Below, piece after piece: positions 11,958 through 24,672 of a stretch of DNA of 64,000 nucleotides (position 1 is the stretch's first letter; every line of letters starts with the position of its first letter). The notes beneath the pieces were generated by a model, which was given only the letters and a program-made list of their open reading frames with translations, did no database searches and had not been told where the DNA came from. The translations under genes and the position numbers were made by a program. The stretch comes from Penicillus capitatus (lineage: Eukaryota > Chlorophyta). The DNA is taken from contig OZ287696.1 in assembly GCA_965649825.1 (NCBI GenBank), positions 2,170,001 to 2,234,000 on the forward strand. Reading direction: 5' to 3'.

Positions 11958-14900
11958 CTACCAGTAAGTGAATTCGTCCAGCCATTCTCCAGGGTTCTTT
12001 CGAATAAAGAACTTTCGCATTTCGTCATAGAAGAAAATGAGGAGACTCCAGGGCACACCCGGCAACCAATGCACAAAATGAATGGGTCTGGTTCCGAAGA
12101 CGGTGTTGAATGGCGGCGTGTACACCAGCAAAATCGCCAGACATGTCTCGAAGACCAGTCCAAAATTCATGAATCCATTCTTGAGTCCTTGTTGGAAGAT
12201 GGAGAGTTTTCGGGTCTTGGCAATGAGTAGATCAGCCCACTGCACCACGACGATGGACACAAAGTATGCCGTCTGAGCATACAGCAAGGCATTGATCTGG
12301 AAATCTTTATTTGGCCACAACTGCATCTTTCCATTCCACCAGTAGAATGCTCCAACGGGTGCTTCGTCGCTGCTATCGACGACCCCTCTTCCAGGAAATC
12401 CATACCGTTCACTGTCGGGGAAATCGCCCGAGCCGCATATGTCATCGAACAGGGTAACGTCGTCTTCTGTCAGGATGTATCTCAGAGGACTGGATGCATC
12501 ATCTCTGGCCTGGATGTAGCTGTCTCTTGTGCTGTCGTCAAGTCCATTGTACCAGGCACAGGTTCTGCCGCAAACAGCCGCTTCTCCAGCGGCGAATCCA
12601 CGAAACCCATCGGCTGTGAATTCCGAAAACGGATCCGACGTTCCTGGAAATGGCACTTGACATCCTTCCTCACAAAATGCAAGGTTCATGGCATCCTTGT
12701 CAGCAAACAGCGTGCTCGTTCCATTGAATGTCTTTTCGGGCTTAGCACATCCGTAGCCGCAATGGTTTGGCCTGAGGATGTCATTCACTGTGCACATGAT
12801 CGAACTGTCGTCCCATTTGAGACCATGTCCCATCAGCATCCCTGGTGTATAGCCGAAATCGTTGAGGATGATCATGTATGTAAAGAATCCAGCCAAGGCT
12901 TGCATCACTCCAATCTGAAGATAAGCAAAGGAGATCAGTCTCTGATTCACCAAGCGATCCGTTGCCGAATTTCTTGGCGGTCGGTCCATGATATCTGACT
13001 CCTTTTGCTCATATGCCAATGAAATTGCCGGAATCATGTCTGTGCCGAGATCCACGCAAAGAATGAGAACGGTCGACAGTGGGAGAGGCAGATTGATGGT
13101 GATGTACAGCAGGAAGGGGGCGATCTCTGGAATGTTGGACGTCAGTGTATAGGCAATGCTCTTCTTGAGATTATCGAAAATCAGTCGGCCCTCTTCCACA
13201 CCGTTGACAATCGACGCAAAGTTGTCATCCATCAGGATCATGTCGGCTGCCTCTTTCGAAACGTCCTTTCCAGCAATGCCCATAGCAACGCCGATGTCGC
13301 CCTTCTTCAAGGCAGGAGCATCGTTGACGCCATCTCCAGTAACGGCCACCACTTCGCCCCGCATCTGAGCGTTCTCGACGATGAGGAGTTTGTGAGCAGG
13401 AGAGACACGTGCCCAAACAATCTGCTCATGTGCCAGAGCTTTGTCCCATTCGGCTTTCTGGGCGACAGGATCTGCAATGTCCATCCAGGATCGGATGTCG
13501 TCTCCTTTCACGACAGTGGCTTCTCCAGCATCCCATTTCTCCTGATCGATGATTCCAACTTGCTTTGCAATTGCCTGGGCAGTGATGGGGTGATCTCCAG
13601 TCACCATGAACACCTTGATTCGAGCGCGCTTGCATTTTGCTACGGCCTCGGGGACACCTTCTCTCGGAGGGTCGATCAACGAGACGAGTCCGACAAACGT
13701 CAGATCCTCCATTTCGAAATTGGGCTCCGGTTTTGCTGTGAATGGATAATCCAAGGTATGCTCCTTCATTGACTTCATTGCAAATCCGAGGACACGTTCT
13801 CCCATACCGCCAAGTGTTTCGTACGCCGTTGTATACTGCCTCTCCCATTCGGCATCCAATGGAACCTCCTCTCCATTGATCATAATATTCTTGCACATTT
13901 TCAAGACACGTTCAGGCGCTCCTTTGAGCAGCAGAACAGGATGTGGGTTGATCTCAGCATCTTCTGGTTTATGAATCGTCAGCGCCCATTTGTTCGTCGA
14001 ATTGAATTTTATCTCGAACAGAACTGGATTTGCTGCACGGTATTCCTCAAGATGCCTCAACAGTTCGAAGCACTTCGCCAGTCCAGCCTCAGAAGCGTCA
14101 GATGTGCAGTCGAGTCCCAAGAGATTGAACTCTGGCCTCGTGATCGAGTACTTGAGATCGATGGCTCTTGCCTCTTCGCTATGAGGGTCCTTCAAAATGA
14201 AATTGGCGCTGTTGCATAGAGAGGCAACCATCTGCAGGATTTTGAATGTGGGATTCTCTCTTTGGTAGACGGGCTCATCTCCAAGTGTCCCAGCACCCAA
14301 AGCAGCATCCAGCTGAGGTATATTCCTCGCTGCTGGGCATCGGAATATCTGTCCATTGTACCAGCAATGCTGCACCGTCATACGATTCTGTGTGAGAGTT
14401 CCAGTCTTGTCCGAAGCGATGACTGTCGTCGAGCCAAGTGTCTCGACAGCCTCGAGATTCTTGACCAAAACATTCTTGGAATGCATTCTCTTTGCCGTCA
14501 GGGCCAAAGAGACAGTGACGGTCGCCAGTAATCCTTCTGGGACATTGGCAACAATGATGCCGATGGTAAAGACGACGTTGGAAACAATTCCAGTGCCCAG
14601 AAGAGCCCCGAGGATGAAGAATGTGATTCCCAGACTGATGGCGATCACCGAGATCAGCTGAATGAATTTCTTGATCTCTTTTGAGATGGGAGACGCTTCG
14701 GCACTCGTTTCAGTTGCCAATCCAGCGATCTGTCCCATCACTGTCCGATCTCCGGTTCCCACCACGATCCCTCGTCCAGAACCCGAGCTGATAATCGTGG
14801 TGTAGAACACCAGATTCGATGCCTCGATCGGAGGAGCGATCTTTGGATTTCCACGATCGTCTGTTGACGGTTCGACATCGGGAACACGTGTCTGCGGTTC

Positions 14901-15654
14901 GGATTCGCCAGTGAGAGACGAGTTGTCGACCTTAAGATCGGTGGCGGCGATGATGCGAATATCTGCAGGAACCTGAAAAGCAGGTGATCAGAATCGACAG
15001 CTGTGGGTAAGGATACCACTCGAACCTGATCTCCATCACTCATCTCGACAATGTCACCCGGAACGAGGTCCACCGCATCGATAATCTGCGTTGTCCCGTC
15101 TCTGAGTACTCGGCACTTCTTCGGGATCAGACTCTTGAAGCCTTCCATGATTTTCTCGGATTTCGCTTCCTGCCAGAAAATACATTTTGACGACGCTCAC
15201 AGACAGAGCCGTGCGCACTTGCAGAAAGGAGAACGTCGCGGTGATGAAGACGACGAGCATCAGAACCACCCCGAGGTAAAGATTGGTATCGTCGTCGCTA
15301 CTGAGTGCGTAGGCAATGAAGCAGAAGATACCGCCGACGAGTAAGAGTATGGCGAAGAAGTTCTGAAACTGTCGGAGCAGTTTCATCCATCCTGTCCACA
15401 AGCGATCGTGACAAATGTGAAGAGAAGAGGCGATTGGCTGTCTCGGAACCTGGTATGGTTTTGGGCGGCGTGAGCTGGTTCTTTCCGAACTGGCTTTCCT
15501 GTTGCTGGACTTGCGCCGCTGTCAGGCCACGCGAACTGTCGATGTCGAAATGTTTGAGCAACTGTTCCGTTGGCCAGGTGTGTTCCACAATCGGAATGTC
15601 TTTGCGCAGCTCCTCGGCACGGGAGGATTTGTTTGACTTTGCCTTTTGCGACAT
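11958..15654 (-). CDS. Na+/K+-ATPase alpha-type P-ATPase (P2C)
   Basis: This cation pump would couple ATP hydrolysis to Na+ export across the plasma membrane. Four exons (15450-15654, 15219-15391, 15026-15169, 11958-14972; introns 58, 49 and 53 nt) give 1178 residues. Visible P-ATPase marks in order are the N-terminal cation-ATPase domain (WPTEQLLKHFDID), the M1-M2 helices, the actuator loop SLTGES, M4 NVPEGLLATVTVSLALTA, the phosphorylation site DKTGTLTQNRMTV, the nucleotide site KGAPERV, the hinge TGDGVNDAPALKKGDIG, and six C-terminal helices. NVPEGLLATVT and TSNIPEIAPFL are typical of the animal Na/K-H/K class. The segment between M7 and M8 is unusually long (about 150 residues) and cysteine-rich. 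No beta-subunit gene is visible here. Confidence 0.93.
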
Positions 15655-16233
15655 GCTGCGCAAGAGAAAACAGAAAACGATTCGGGATCTGTATCCAGCA
15701 TCGGGTCAAAGAAGCAGATTACTTTGAGCGGCCTCCTCCCTAAGGACAGCGAACTGCGGAGTCGAGACACTCCTGCTTTTTTTGAGGTCCGCAAACGGCT
15801 ACGTTAGTCACGAGGGTGAGGCGACAATCGGCAGAATCTATTCACAGTGGGCCGGCCTCGTCCAAGAAATCCTCCATGCTGCCCGTAAGATACGACACCA
15901 ATGCAAAGACGGAGTGCCGAACACCGAACCGCGCGGTACTGTGCGAGCCAAGCGCCGTCGAATCTCAACAAGGTGATGCCAAGAGAGCATCTCGGACGTC
16001 GATTAGACAAGCGCGATTCTATGTCGGACACAGGAACACACATCTGTACGCGTGTTTGACGGTGGTTCTTTGCCGAGTGTCGGCAGGACGTATCCAACAG
16101 CATTGATCGAGTTGTCTGCGCTTGGCGTAGAGCATTGGACAGCAACTTCGAAAGAGAACACGGTGTACGAACACAAGACGGATTTTATGTTTCACAACGA
16201 CTCAGGATGTTCCTCTCGACAAACATGTCAATA
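15655..16233. other. Intergenic between two minus-strand genes
   Basis: This stretch holds the upstream region of the P-ATPase gene and the 3' flank of the DHHC gene. No coding exon is supported. Confidence 0.5.
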
Positions 16234-18451
16234 TCAATTTTCTATCTTCAACAGAGTGTCTGTTTCACGATCCATGTCCAGAGAGACGGGTGCACGTGGT
16301 GCTGATTCTGGTAAGCAGATCTCGACACAGTTCTTGACAACCCCTCGATCAAAGGGATTCTTGAATCGACCATCTGTTCCATGAAGGTACCTATTGCGTT
16401 CTACTGTCTTTGGATTGGTATGACAACAGGGAACACATACTTGTATCGATACCAGTTCGCCATTTCATTTGTCGTCAGATTCCTGAACGCTTGCGAGGCT
16501 TGTGTAAAAGCCAGAGCTGCAACACTTATACCGAGAAAGATGTCCATGATTAAGAAGACTAGAGAAACAGAACTTGTTAGCTAGCATCTGTGGACGGGGT
16601 GAGGATGGGATAGACCGATGATCCACATGGTGGGCGATGGTGCGTGCGCATGCTTCTGTTTCAGGCAGTGATTCAATCGGATCGCCGCCACAGATCCAGA
16701 TATTGTCATGGCAATCAGTTCCAGCCACAAGAAAATCATAAAGTAATGTCGATTCCCTTTCCCGATGGCGTTGCCAACCCACGGGCAATAGTGATCAAAC
16801 ACCTTGAAGAAAAGTATCCACAAATGCACACGACTGTCAAACGGTGGAGTGGCTGGCAGACCTCAATGCATCTATTGGTGACGGCACAGTGTTTTGCTCT
16901 CAAGGGTCGGACAATCTTGCACGTGACACACAGCTGATGCCAGTTACCCGACCACAGAACGGGTGAATCCAGATTCCTAAATGGTTAGTCCTCTGTCCAC
17001 TGCCTGATTTTCAGAGAACAGGTTTAGAAGACGCACTGGTAGTTTCTCCGACCATCTTCATCGATTCGCATTCCATTGACGCGCCTTGAATCTGTCGCAC
17101 AGCCAACAGGAATTGTCCCGGGATCAGAGGATGTCGTCTTGTACAAGTAAACGAGTCCAATGCATGAGATTAAAACAGCAAACCATGACCAGAAACCCAT
17201 CATACCCGTGAGCCGCCGGGTGGTGGAATCGTTCAAAGCCACCTGAGTAGTAGAGAAAACCTTTGCCGACGCTAGAGGAATCAACACCGAAAACCTTGTA
17301 AACAAATACAGATATCAATGTAATGATGATCATCCAAATAAGAGGAGCCAATTGGAGCTCGGCGATCTTTGCCAGAGTGGGATGAGACCAGCAGGACCGC
17401 GAGTCGTCTGACCGATTTCTGGCTGCCTGAAGCAAATGCATGCCGAGATTTCGATGTCCCTTATCGAGGGCCAACTGAGCTGGTGAACAGCCCGTCTCTT
17501 CCTTCATCTCCAGTGCCGCCGTCCCTCCTCCCTGTACAGCAATTCTCACTCTTTTTATGGATACACGACCAATCCATCACACCTGAAGCAGGACGGTCAT
17601 AGCATCGGCATTCCCTCGAATTGCAGCCCAATGCAGTGGTGTGCACCCTGAGAGGTACGAAACGGGATGGAGATGGAATGGCTCTTCAGTTCTGGACCAC
17701 GCACCTTCCTTATCCGTTGCGCAGACATTTGCATTCAACACCAGAAGCAGCCGGACGGAGTCTGAGAATCCTTTGTAGGCAGCCCAGTGAAGCGGCGTCC
17801 GTCCATCGTTGTCCATCTCACAGACATCGATGTTCCACTTCAAAGCCAGATGATAGATGACAGCGGTTTGACCGTACTGAGCGGCGACATGACAGACCTA
17901 CAGAAATGCCATCACCAGAGTCTGCCATGGTCACAGAATGGCATCTGTATGTCTCGTACACTATATCCTCGTTTATCTCGATTCTCTGTCTTGGCTCCAG
18001 CGCGCAGCAATGTCTCTGCAGCAGGGAGTGCTCCTCTCACGGCAGCCCAATGTAGTGGACACTGTCCAGTTGCATCTCGCACATTGGGATCCGCATTGTT
18101 CTGAAGTGAATTGACACAGAGAACATCACTGTTCAGTCAATAGCTTTCCTATCACACCTTCTCTACCTGCAAGAGATAAGAGACCGCTGAGACTTGGTTG
18201 TTCAGAGCTGCCCATTGCAATGGATAATAACCCTTTAGAGAAAAACAGCTCGAAATTGCACTGTCCTTTCGTCTGGTGCCAACCTGTTCATCAGGAGCGT
18301 TCCCTGACTGCGGGTCAGCGTCGATAAATTCCTTGAGCTTGTCCAAATCCCCATGCGCACAAGCTTTCCACACAGAATCAATTGCCTCGGTCGTTTGCGT
18401 CGGTTTCGGTTCAATGTCGTTCGCAGGATTCTCTCCATCCTTTATCGTCAT
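16234..18451 (-). CDS. Ankyrin-repeat DHHC-type S-palmitoyltransferase (ZDHHC17/Akr1-like)
   Basis: This is a multi-exon gene for a Golgi/endomembrane enzyme that attaches palmitate to cysteines. N-terminal exons encode an acidic leader, then ankyrin repeats ([59 protein letters not shown]). Next come two TM helices, then a linker with the DPG motif (SSDPGTIP). The cysteine-rich domain ([16 protein letters not shown]) leads into the catalytic DHYC in [19 protein letters not shown]. Two more helices follow, then the TTxE motif ([12 protein letters not shown]) and a PaCCT-like [18 protein letters not shown] instead of DHHC is the form known from yeast Akr1 and related ankyrin enzymes. Introns at the 3' end (e.g. 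GTCTAT...TCTAG, then a 50-nt GTATGT...ATAG) restore the TTxE-PaCCT reading frame. The start is the first ATG (MTIKDGENP); an upstream exon cannot be excluded. Confidence 0.88.
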
Positions 18452-18644
18452 TCTTTGGTTGACTCTTATCACCGATGCCCGCAGAATGGACCGTTATCAA
18501 TAATGGAATTAAATGAACAACGGACTGTCAAAACGAGGTCGGTGTTTAAAGGTTGTTTAGCATCGGATCTGATGTTCATTCGCCACAAAACAACAAACAG
18601 GTCAGGAAGAACAACAGAATGGAAGCATAGTAGATGAATGGCAT

Positions 18645-21600
18645 CTAGACAAATTCATCTCCGTATCCAATGAGTCTCTTCACGCCCTTGATCACAAGTG
18701 GCACTGCCATCAGCCATCCCGTCTGTGGCTTATCGTGTGTGATCATTCTGAGTGACGCTGTACCCGAACCACCTGCTGAAAGCTGCAGGCGGCCAGTGAG
18801 CATTGTTTCAGGACTAATGGCTTGCTCTCCGGAAACTTGGGCCGAGAATCCAGTCCGCTTGTACGCTCCCCTTCTCTGGTGGCTCACGTGTCCACTGAAT
18901 AAGAAGTTCGGATCATATTCTCCCTTTCCTCCTGCCAGTTTCAGTTCGAGGTTTGCTCCATAGGCGGCATCTCTTGCTTGACTCGACGATGGCTTGACAG
19001 TCATGGCACCGACAGCACCGGACAATTTCACTCCGTCCCGAATTTTGTACTTGTTCTCCAATTTCCCACCCAATCCGAGTTGCCCCTTGTGAGGCTTTCC
19101 GCTTTCAGAAAGCATACATGCCATACCGCCCACCGTCAACTTATCCTTTTCTGTAAGCTTTCCTCGAATATCAAATGTCGGTGTATAAACAACTTCTCCA
19201 TCCTGACCAGCAGGATGGATCACAACACCACCTGTTGTCACCACGTTCCTCGTCGGATAATAGGACATTCCCGTGTCCACTTGCACATTTCCAAAGCTCT
19301 TCCCTTTTCCAGCCTGATACACAGAGCAGTCCACAAATGCGCACCGTCGGGATCACAGGCACCAACCTGAACGACCATCGATGCTGGAAAACCGTCAACA
19401 CATTTACCAGGAAGGCGAAGGACGCCATCACGGGCTACTTGAAACATCTCAACGCCATCGTCATGCTCAAACACATTGTCTTGTTGAGACATGATTGGAC
19501 GAATCGACCATCCATAGATGAAGTCTGTTGCGCTGTATCTGTGCTGGTTCACCTCGTGATCGAAGGATGGATGGAGTTCCATGTTTGCACCCACAATTGG
19601 CACCTGTCTCTCACCACACAGCATAAGTCACCCAGTCATCTCCTTAATGGTGTATGGACCTGTGTTGGGTGGGCCTCTTCTTGTAATATCTCAACCTTTC
19701 TCAGTCTTGTATAGTCTCTTCTCTTGTTCTCTTCTTCGATACGTTCGCCATCGGACTTCAACTTGTTGATCTCTCTTCTTGTCAACAGTTCTCTCTCTTC
19801 ATCTGGGAACTTTTTAGGTGGCTTTGGAGTCAGAAGCTGAGACACCAATGCTGACAGTTGCAACTGTTTCCTCGGTTGCATCATGAACATCATCTGCTCC
19901 ATCGTGCGTTGACGCAGTTGCCTCGTCTTGCACACCTTCTCCATCTGACCACTCATGTGACTTGCAATCAATTGAAAAATAGCCTAGAACAAAGATGGGC
20001 GTTAGTTAGGGTGCACAGATGGCATATGTGTTCTGCAGTCCGTCACGTACGTGTTTCTTGAAGGCAAGTCCGCTTGGAAGGACAGGGACGCCGTCACTGT
20101 TGACGGCACAGTTTGGATGGTTCTCGAATCCCAAGGGACGACCAGCCCATCTCATATCAGATATCGCATGACTAAGAATCTGTGTGCAGAGATCCAATCT
20201 CAAACGCTGATACTCTGAATAGGCCATATCAATTCCATGCCCCGCATCTGGTGGCGGGGCGCTCGCATGTGTCAAGAGCGCAATGCAATTGTAAAGCAAT
20301 TCGGGCAACATGTCATTCACCAAGCGTAAGAGTGGGATGTCACTGAGCTCTCTTCTGAAGAGATCCATGCGATCCACGTAGATCACAGTGTCCGGTTTGT
20401 ATTTTGTAATGGCCCCGCGGATAGCTTTCAGCGTTTTCATATTGTGTCTCAGCGATGCAGCGGCAACTGAAAGTCCAGGCGTGTCAATCAATTTCAGCGT
20501 CACGCCACAAATCTTTCCTGAGTGGATGGATATCTTTGTTGTCTCCCCATCTGCAAATTCAGGCGCCAGAGAGTATCCAGGATGCAAGAGATTGCGAATG
20601 ACGGATGTCTTTCCAGAACCACACGGTCCCAAGACAACGGCTGTGACAGTGATGTCGAGATTGGAATCGGTCCCGGATCGTTCATCCATTGCAACTGCCT
20701 GACTGAAAAGGGTATCCAACTGAGGGCGGATCATTCCTGGTCCGCGGAAGCGCAGCTGTTCTGTACGGTCAATCTTTGACATGAAATCGTTGATGGCAAA
20801 ATCTAAGGGTCTCATTCCCAGACGTGCAGCGATGCGTAGAACGGTCAAACGAATATCCAGCAGCTTTCGTCGAGACTCGACGACGTCGGGCGCCTCGACG
20901 GCGGCTGAGCTGCCTTCGCCTCCGTTGCTGACAGGAGGAGGTCTCGCAGCATCATCCGATGATGGCATAGGAGGAAGGGCAGGCATTGCCGTCGGACGTG
21001 GATGCTGTACCGGAGGCGGTTGATTGCGCAACGGCGGCAATCCCCCAGACGGGCCGATTCCTGCAGGAGGCAAACTGCGTGGCTGAGACGAAGGTTGGGC
21101 TTGTGGCTCTGCTGCTGGTGGGGGTGTCGGTTTCGGTGGCGTCGGAGCCGACGAAGATGAGCCTCCTGTCTTGGATAGACGGGAGGATCCCATTCCAGCT
21201 CTTGGTGGCAGGGCTGGCAACTTAACTCCGCCCCTTTTCTGGGGAGTTATCTCACGTGAGCCAGAGCTCTGTGGCTGAGTTGGAGGAAGTGGCGGTGTCG
21301 TCGTCTGTTGTGCAGCCGTTGACGTTTCAGCAGCTTTCTCAGTTGGCCTCAATGGCAATGGGACACCCACACCCACTAAGAACAACAGTCCAAGTGAACA
21401 CGTGCTGTTGCGATGGGAGACATCTGTCTTGGCACCTGGCACTTCAGGTTTCTTGTCGTCCTCATCTTCTTCGTCTTTTTCTTCCTCTTCGGGAAATGGA
21501 TGGATCTCTTCTTCTTGCATCATCGTTTTTGCCGTTTCTTTCATGGAACTCGATTCGCCTTCGACTTCGGCCGTCCTGCCAATAGCTGCGAAATCTGACG

Positions 21601-22422
21601 GATCCAGTTCTCTGGGCTTCACAGCAGACTTGCCAGACAAAATCACATCCTCCTCCTTATCTGGACTCCCGTGAAGAACATCTGAGAGCACACGTCACAT
21701 TCATCAATCGTCCATCTGCCAACGGAGCTCACTTGCGAACATCTCTGGTGATGACGATATGACCTGACCGGTCTTGTCAAAGCTCAGGGTCGGGCTTGGA
21801 GGCTGGCCTGTGAGGTGTCCAACATGAAACGCGCTCTTATGAATGTCGCTATCCTTACGTTGTTCGGGAATCTGGTCATCGACTTCATCGGGCGATAGAA
21901 TATCAGAACCACGACCTTCCGGTGCCGTGATTCCCGTCAATGCTTCATTGACATCTCCCATATCAGAATCTCCCTCCTCACGCAAAGAAGAAGGACCGAC
22001 CGATGGCTCCAGCAAATTCTCTTCGCCTAATGAGACACATGACACATCTTACTCAAAAACAATACCCATGCGACAACTGCTTCGTTTAGACTGCTCGTCG
22101 TCGCCATCGTCCAGCGATCCACGAAACGGCCTCGTTTCAGGTGGAGCTGGGACGACATTGGATTGAACGTCCATGATCTGTTGTTGAGGCACCGTGGTTG
22201 TGTATGCACTTCCCTCGCCTGATAGCCGTGCATGGATCACTCTCGTCAGCAGTGCTGCTGCTAAGAGAGCGTTAAGTCACCTGTGTCAGGCCCTTCCCAT
22301 TCTGTTTCCGTCGTTGTGTTCTTGTCATACTCGCCAGCCGCATCATCATCGTGAACACCGTCCTCGTCGTCTCTGGTTTCCGCTGGAGACATTTCTCCTC
22401 CGCTTTGAAGGTCGCTCGTCAT
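18645..22422 (-). CDS. TOC159: Toc159-family chloroplast protein-import receptor
   Basis: This outer-envelope GTPase receptor recognises transit peptides and passes preproteins to Toc75. All three family domains are present across several exons. The acidic A-domain (about 21200-22422) is rich in D/E/S and ends in a proline-rich linker. The G-domain (about 20060-20900) has P-loop GPCGSGKTSVIRN, switch DTPGL and the base-specificity segment LLTHASAPPP. The plant-type junction DMRWAGRPLGFENHPNC then leads to a C-terminal M-domain rich in beta strands. Reading through introns such as GTACGT...TCTAG (before AIFQLIASHMSGQ) and a 53-nt GTTGGT...TATCAG joins PSFDHEVNQHRYSATD to the strands GKSFGNVQVDTGMSYYP. 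The 5' end is uncertain: 22422 is the first in-frame ATG, but a splice acceptor just upstream (about 22446) suggests a short additional first exon. The acidic reading continues across it. Confidence 0.9.
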
Positions 22423-23064
22423 CAGTTCGTCAGACTCGCCACTGGACAACAGGCATCGTCAATGTGTTCCTACGGGGACATCGCTTTGACATGCATTTAC
22501 CTGGATTCCTTGGCGGCGAGGCCCAAGTTCTCGTCGCCTGTAACCACACCATTTTGTCAACTCCGCGCCCGACGGACTAGGTTTTTCGCTTCTTACTCAG
22601 AAAGTCAAGGTTAATAAAAGACCCGTTGCTAAAGAAACGCGGAAAACAGCCAAACGCGTCCTCACAATTCGACTCGTCCATGTCGCCGCGCGCGTGTCGA
22701 CAAAGAGACAGAGAGAAAGAAGTCGTTGGTTCGTACGCGCGACGTGCAAACAGAAGCAGCTATAGTGAAAGAAGACAAGAGCTTATGGACTGAAGTTGGA
22801 CGAGATCTTATAGCGATTGTGGTATTGCGTTGCTTACTGTGGTCGTTCATTTCCAATTCTCGAAAGCAGCCGCAGTTTATGAAACGTGACTGGCGAGACA
22901 CAAATGCTGTCTAACCCGAACCATTTACGTTGATTTCTTTTCGCATGTCATGATAACACAGAGTGTCTTTTCGCAGTAACTCGACTGACTAGATATGGTT
23001 CATGGAATGTTTGAAGGTTGCACAATGTCACAACAACTGGCGAACAGAGAGATACCACACAGTC
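22423..23064. other. 5' flank of TOC159; possible unplaced first exon
   Basis: An open acidic minus-strand frame (GDENLGLAAKESSGESDEL) followed by GTAAAT and an acceptor at about 22446 suggests additional A-domain coding sequence around 22505-22550. No upstream ATG could be joined. The rest shows no gene; a plus-strand frame 22726-22914 begins with TTG and is not called. Confidence 0.4.
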
Positions 23065-23522
23065 TCATGTTGCCAGTTTCACGATAATGACAATCCAGAG
23101 GATACTCCAAAAAATGGCGCCAATCGCACATGCTTTTGCCGCTGCTCTTTCATTTGCTTTTTTTGATCCCAATCCAATCATCCCAATGTAACAAGGGATT
23201 GGTGTAAAAAAGATGCCGAGCAAGAGCAGAACCCAGTACATGTTGAAAAAGGGGTCTCCAGGAGCACTGAAAATGTCGGTTGTCATGGTTAAGTTATGCT
23301 TCATGCCAGAAAGCGAGTTCGTTCTGTTCAACCCGAGTTCCCCTTCTTCTCCTGCAGCAGAGTCGTAGGCTGTACCCTACACAGAAGAGAGAAACAACGC
23401 ATAGCCATACGGCGTCTGTTTATGGCATTTGAACGTAGCGCCTAACGACGGAGTCGACGGGAACTGGCGAATATATCACCAGGGAAACGAAGACGTTTCT
23501 TTACCTTCATTGGTTCGCTCAT
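23065..23522 (-). CDS. Small two-helix membrane protein, tandem family copy 1
   Basis: Exons 23505-23522 (18 nt, MSEPMK) and 23065-23376 give 109 residues, with a 128-nt intron in phase 0. The C-terminal core (DPFFNMYWVLLLLGIFFT, then NERAAAKACAIGAIFW) aligns with the two following genes at N-x-YWVL, the first helix, NER-x-A-x-KA and the second helix. This copy lacks the proline/tyrosine repeats of its neighbours. The family is not one I recognise. The hydrophobic pair near the C-terminus suggests a small endomembrane or plasma-membrane protein. Confidence 0.7.
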
Positions 23523-24104
23523 TGGTACTACGACCTGTGGGAAAGCGTGAATTTTCCAGAAAGGCTGCCACGAACTTGGTCTTGTGAATCGAGCGGACGA
23601 CACAAAAGGCGAATGTTAGCGACGTTGATTTGACGCTGAGCGTACTTATCTTCTGTCTGACTACATGCTGATGTAAAATGATGCGATTACATCGAAACAA
23701 AGACGAAGCTGTCCTTGTCAACAATACCTGTTCCTGATAGTTCAGATGGACCCGATGGCGGTGAGGAAGTATGGTCTACGGTTGGGGTCAGCCCCAAGCG
23801 AAGTGTGTATGAACAACAAAGCACATTGTAAAATTTCGATGCCTCGAATCATCATAAATGACAGTTTTCCGATTGGTTTGACTTGGGTCATAAATATAGT
23901 CCATCACAGAACAGTACATGAAGGTGTCTGGCATAAGATAGAGAATGTGCGGTCACAGAAGTGGTGTCGTGTAGGCTGATGTCCGTTTCATGTCAGATGA
24001 TGTCCATGGAAGGCCACGGACGACTGTTAACCCGTCAAAAGGGTCTTCGAAAGACATTGATAGAGCAGAAAGGGAGAATTATTTCGGTTCTCTTGTCCTC
24101 TGTC

Positions 24105-24672
24105 TTAACCAACCACGATCAAAATCACTAGTATAAGAGTGATGGCACATAACGCAATTAAATTTGCCTTGCCGGCCATCCTCTCATTGGGCAAAGCAGA
24201 GTTTATGCCCAATGCCCCACAGCACAATAGAGGACAGAACAAAAAGATTCCAAGGAAGAACAATACCCAGTAAACGTTACACCCCGGGTCATTTGCCACC
24301 AAAACAGCCGGATAGTACTGTGCGGGAGGCGGAGTCGTCGCCGGATAGTACTGTGCGGGAGGCGGAGTCGTCGCCGGATAGTACTGTGCGGGAGGCGGAG
24401 TCGTCGCATAAGCTTGCTCGGGCGGCTGAGCAACCGGATAACCTTGCTCGACCTTTGGGGCATTCGAATGACCTTGTTCGGCGGTATTCCTAACCTCCAC
24501 GACTCTTCTCTGTTCGGTGGTGGTCGTTTCGACGATAGTCACTCCAGGAACCGTCTCCGTCAGGGGGAGAGTTTTCATCTCCGTCTCCTGTAACGCACAC
24601 GTTCCGCGAGAGTACTCGAGAACACCGCCGTTCTTCAGCGATGTAACTGCTAACGTTGAAAGCTTTTGACAT
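24105..24672 (-). CDS. Proline/tyrosine-rich two-helix membrane protein, tandem family copy 2
   Basis: Exons 24655-24672 (18 nt, MSKAFN) and 24105-24587 are separated by a 67-nt phase-0 intron; 166 residues. The N-terminal region is polar, followed by three perfect PPPAQYYPATT-type units, then the conserved core CNVYWVLFFLGIFLFCPLL, GINSALPNERMAGKANLIAL and a terminal helix. The same exon layout is seen in copies 1 and 3. Proline/tyrosine repeats before a membrane anchor often act as cytosolic adaptor arms, but that is only analogy here. Confidence 0.78.
24308..24406 (-). repeat. Three perfect 33-bp tandem repeats within a coding exon
   Basis: Units start at 24308, 24341 and 24374 and are identical. 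They encode three 11-residue proline/tyrosine units in copy 2 of the membrane-protein family. Perfect identity implies recent expansion or ongoing slippage. Confidence 0.95.

Noticed and set aside
22726-22914. Short plus-strand frame with one hydrophobic helix
   Set aside because: Begins with TTG, no upstream ATG, lies in the 5' flank of TOC159.
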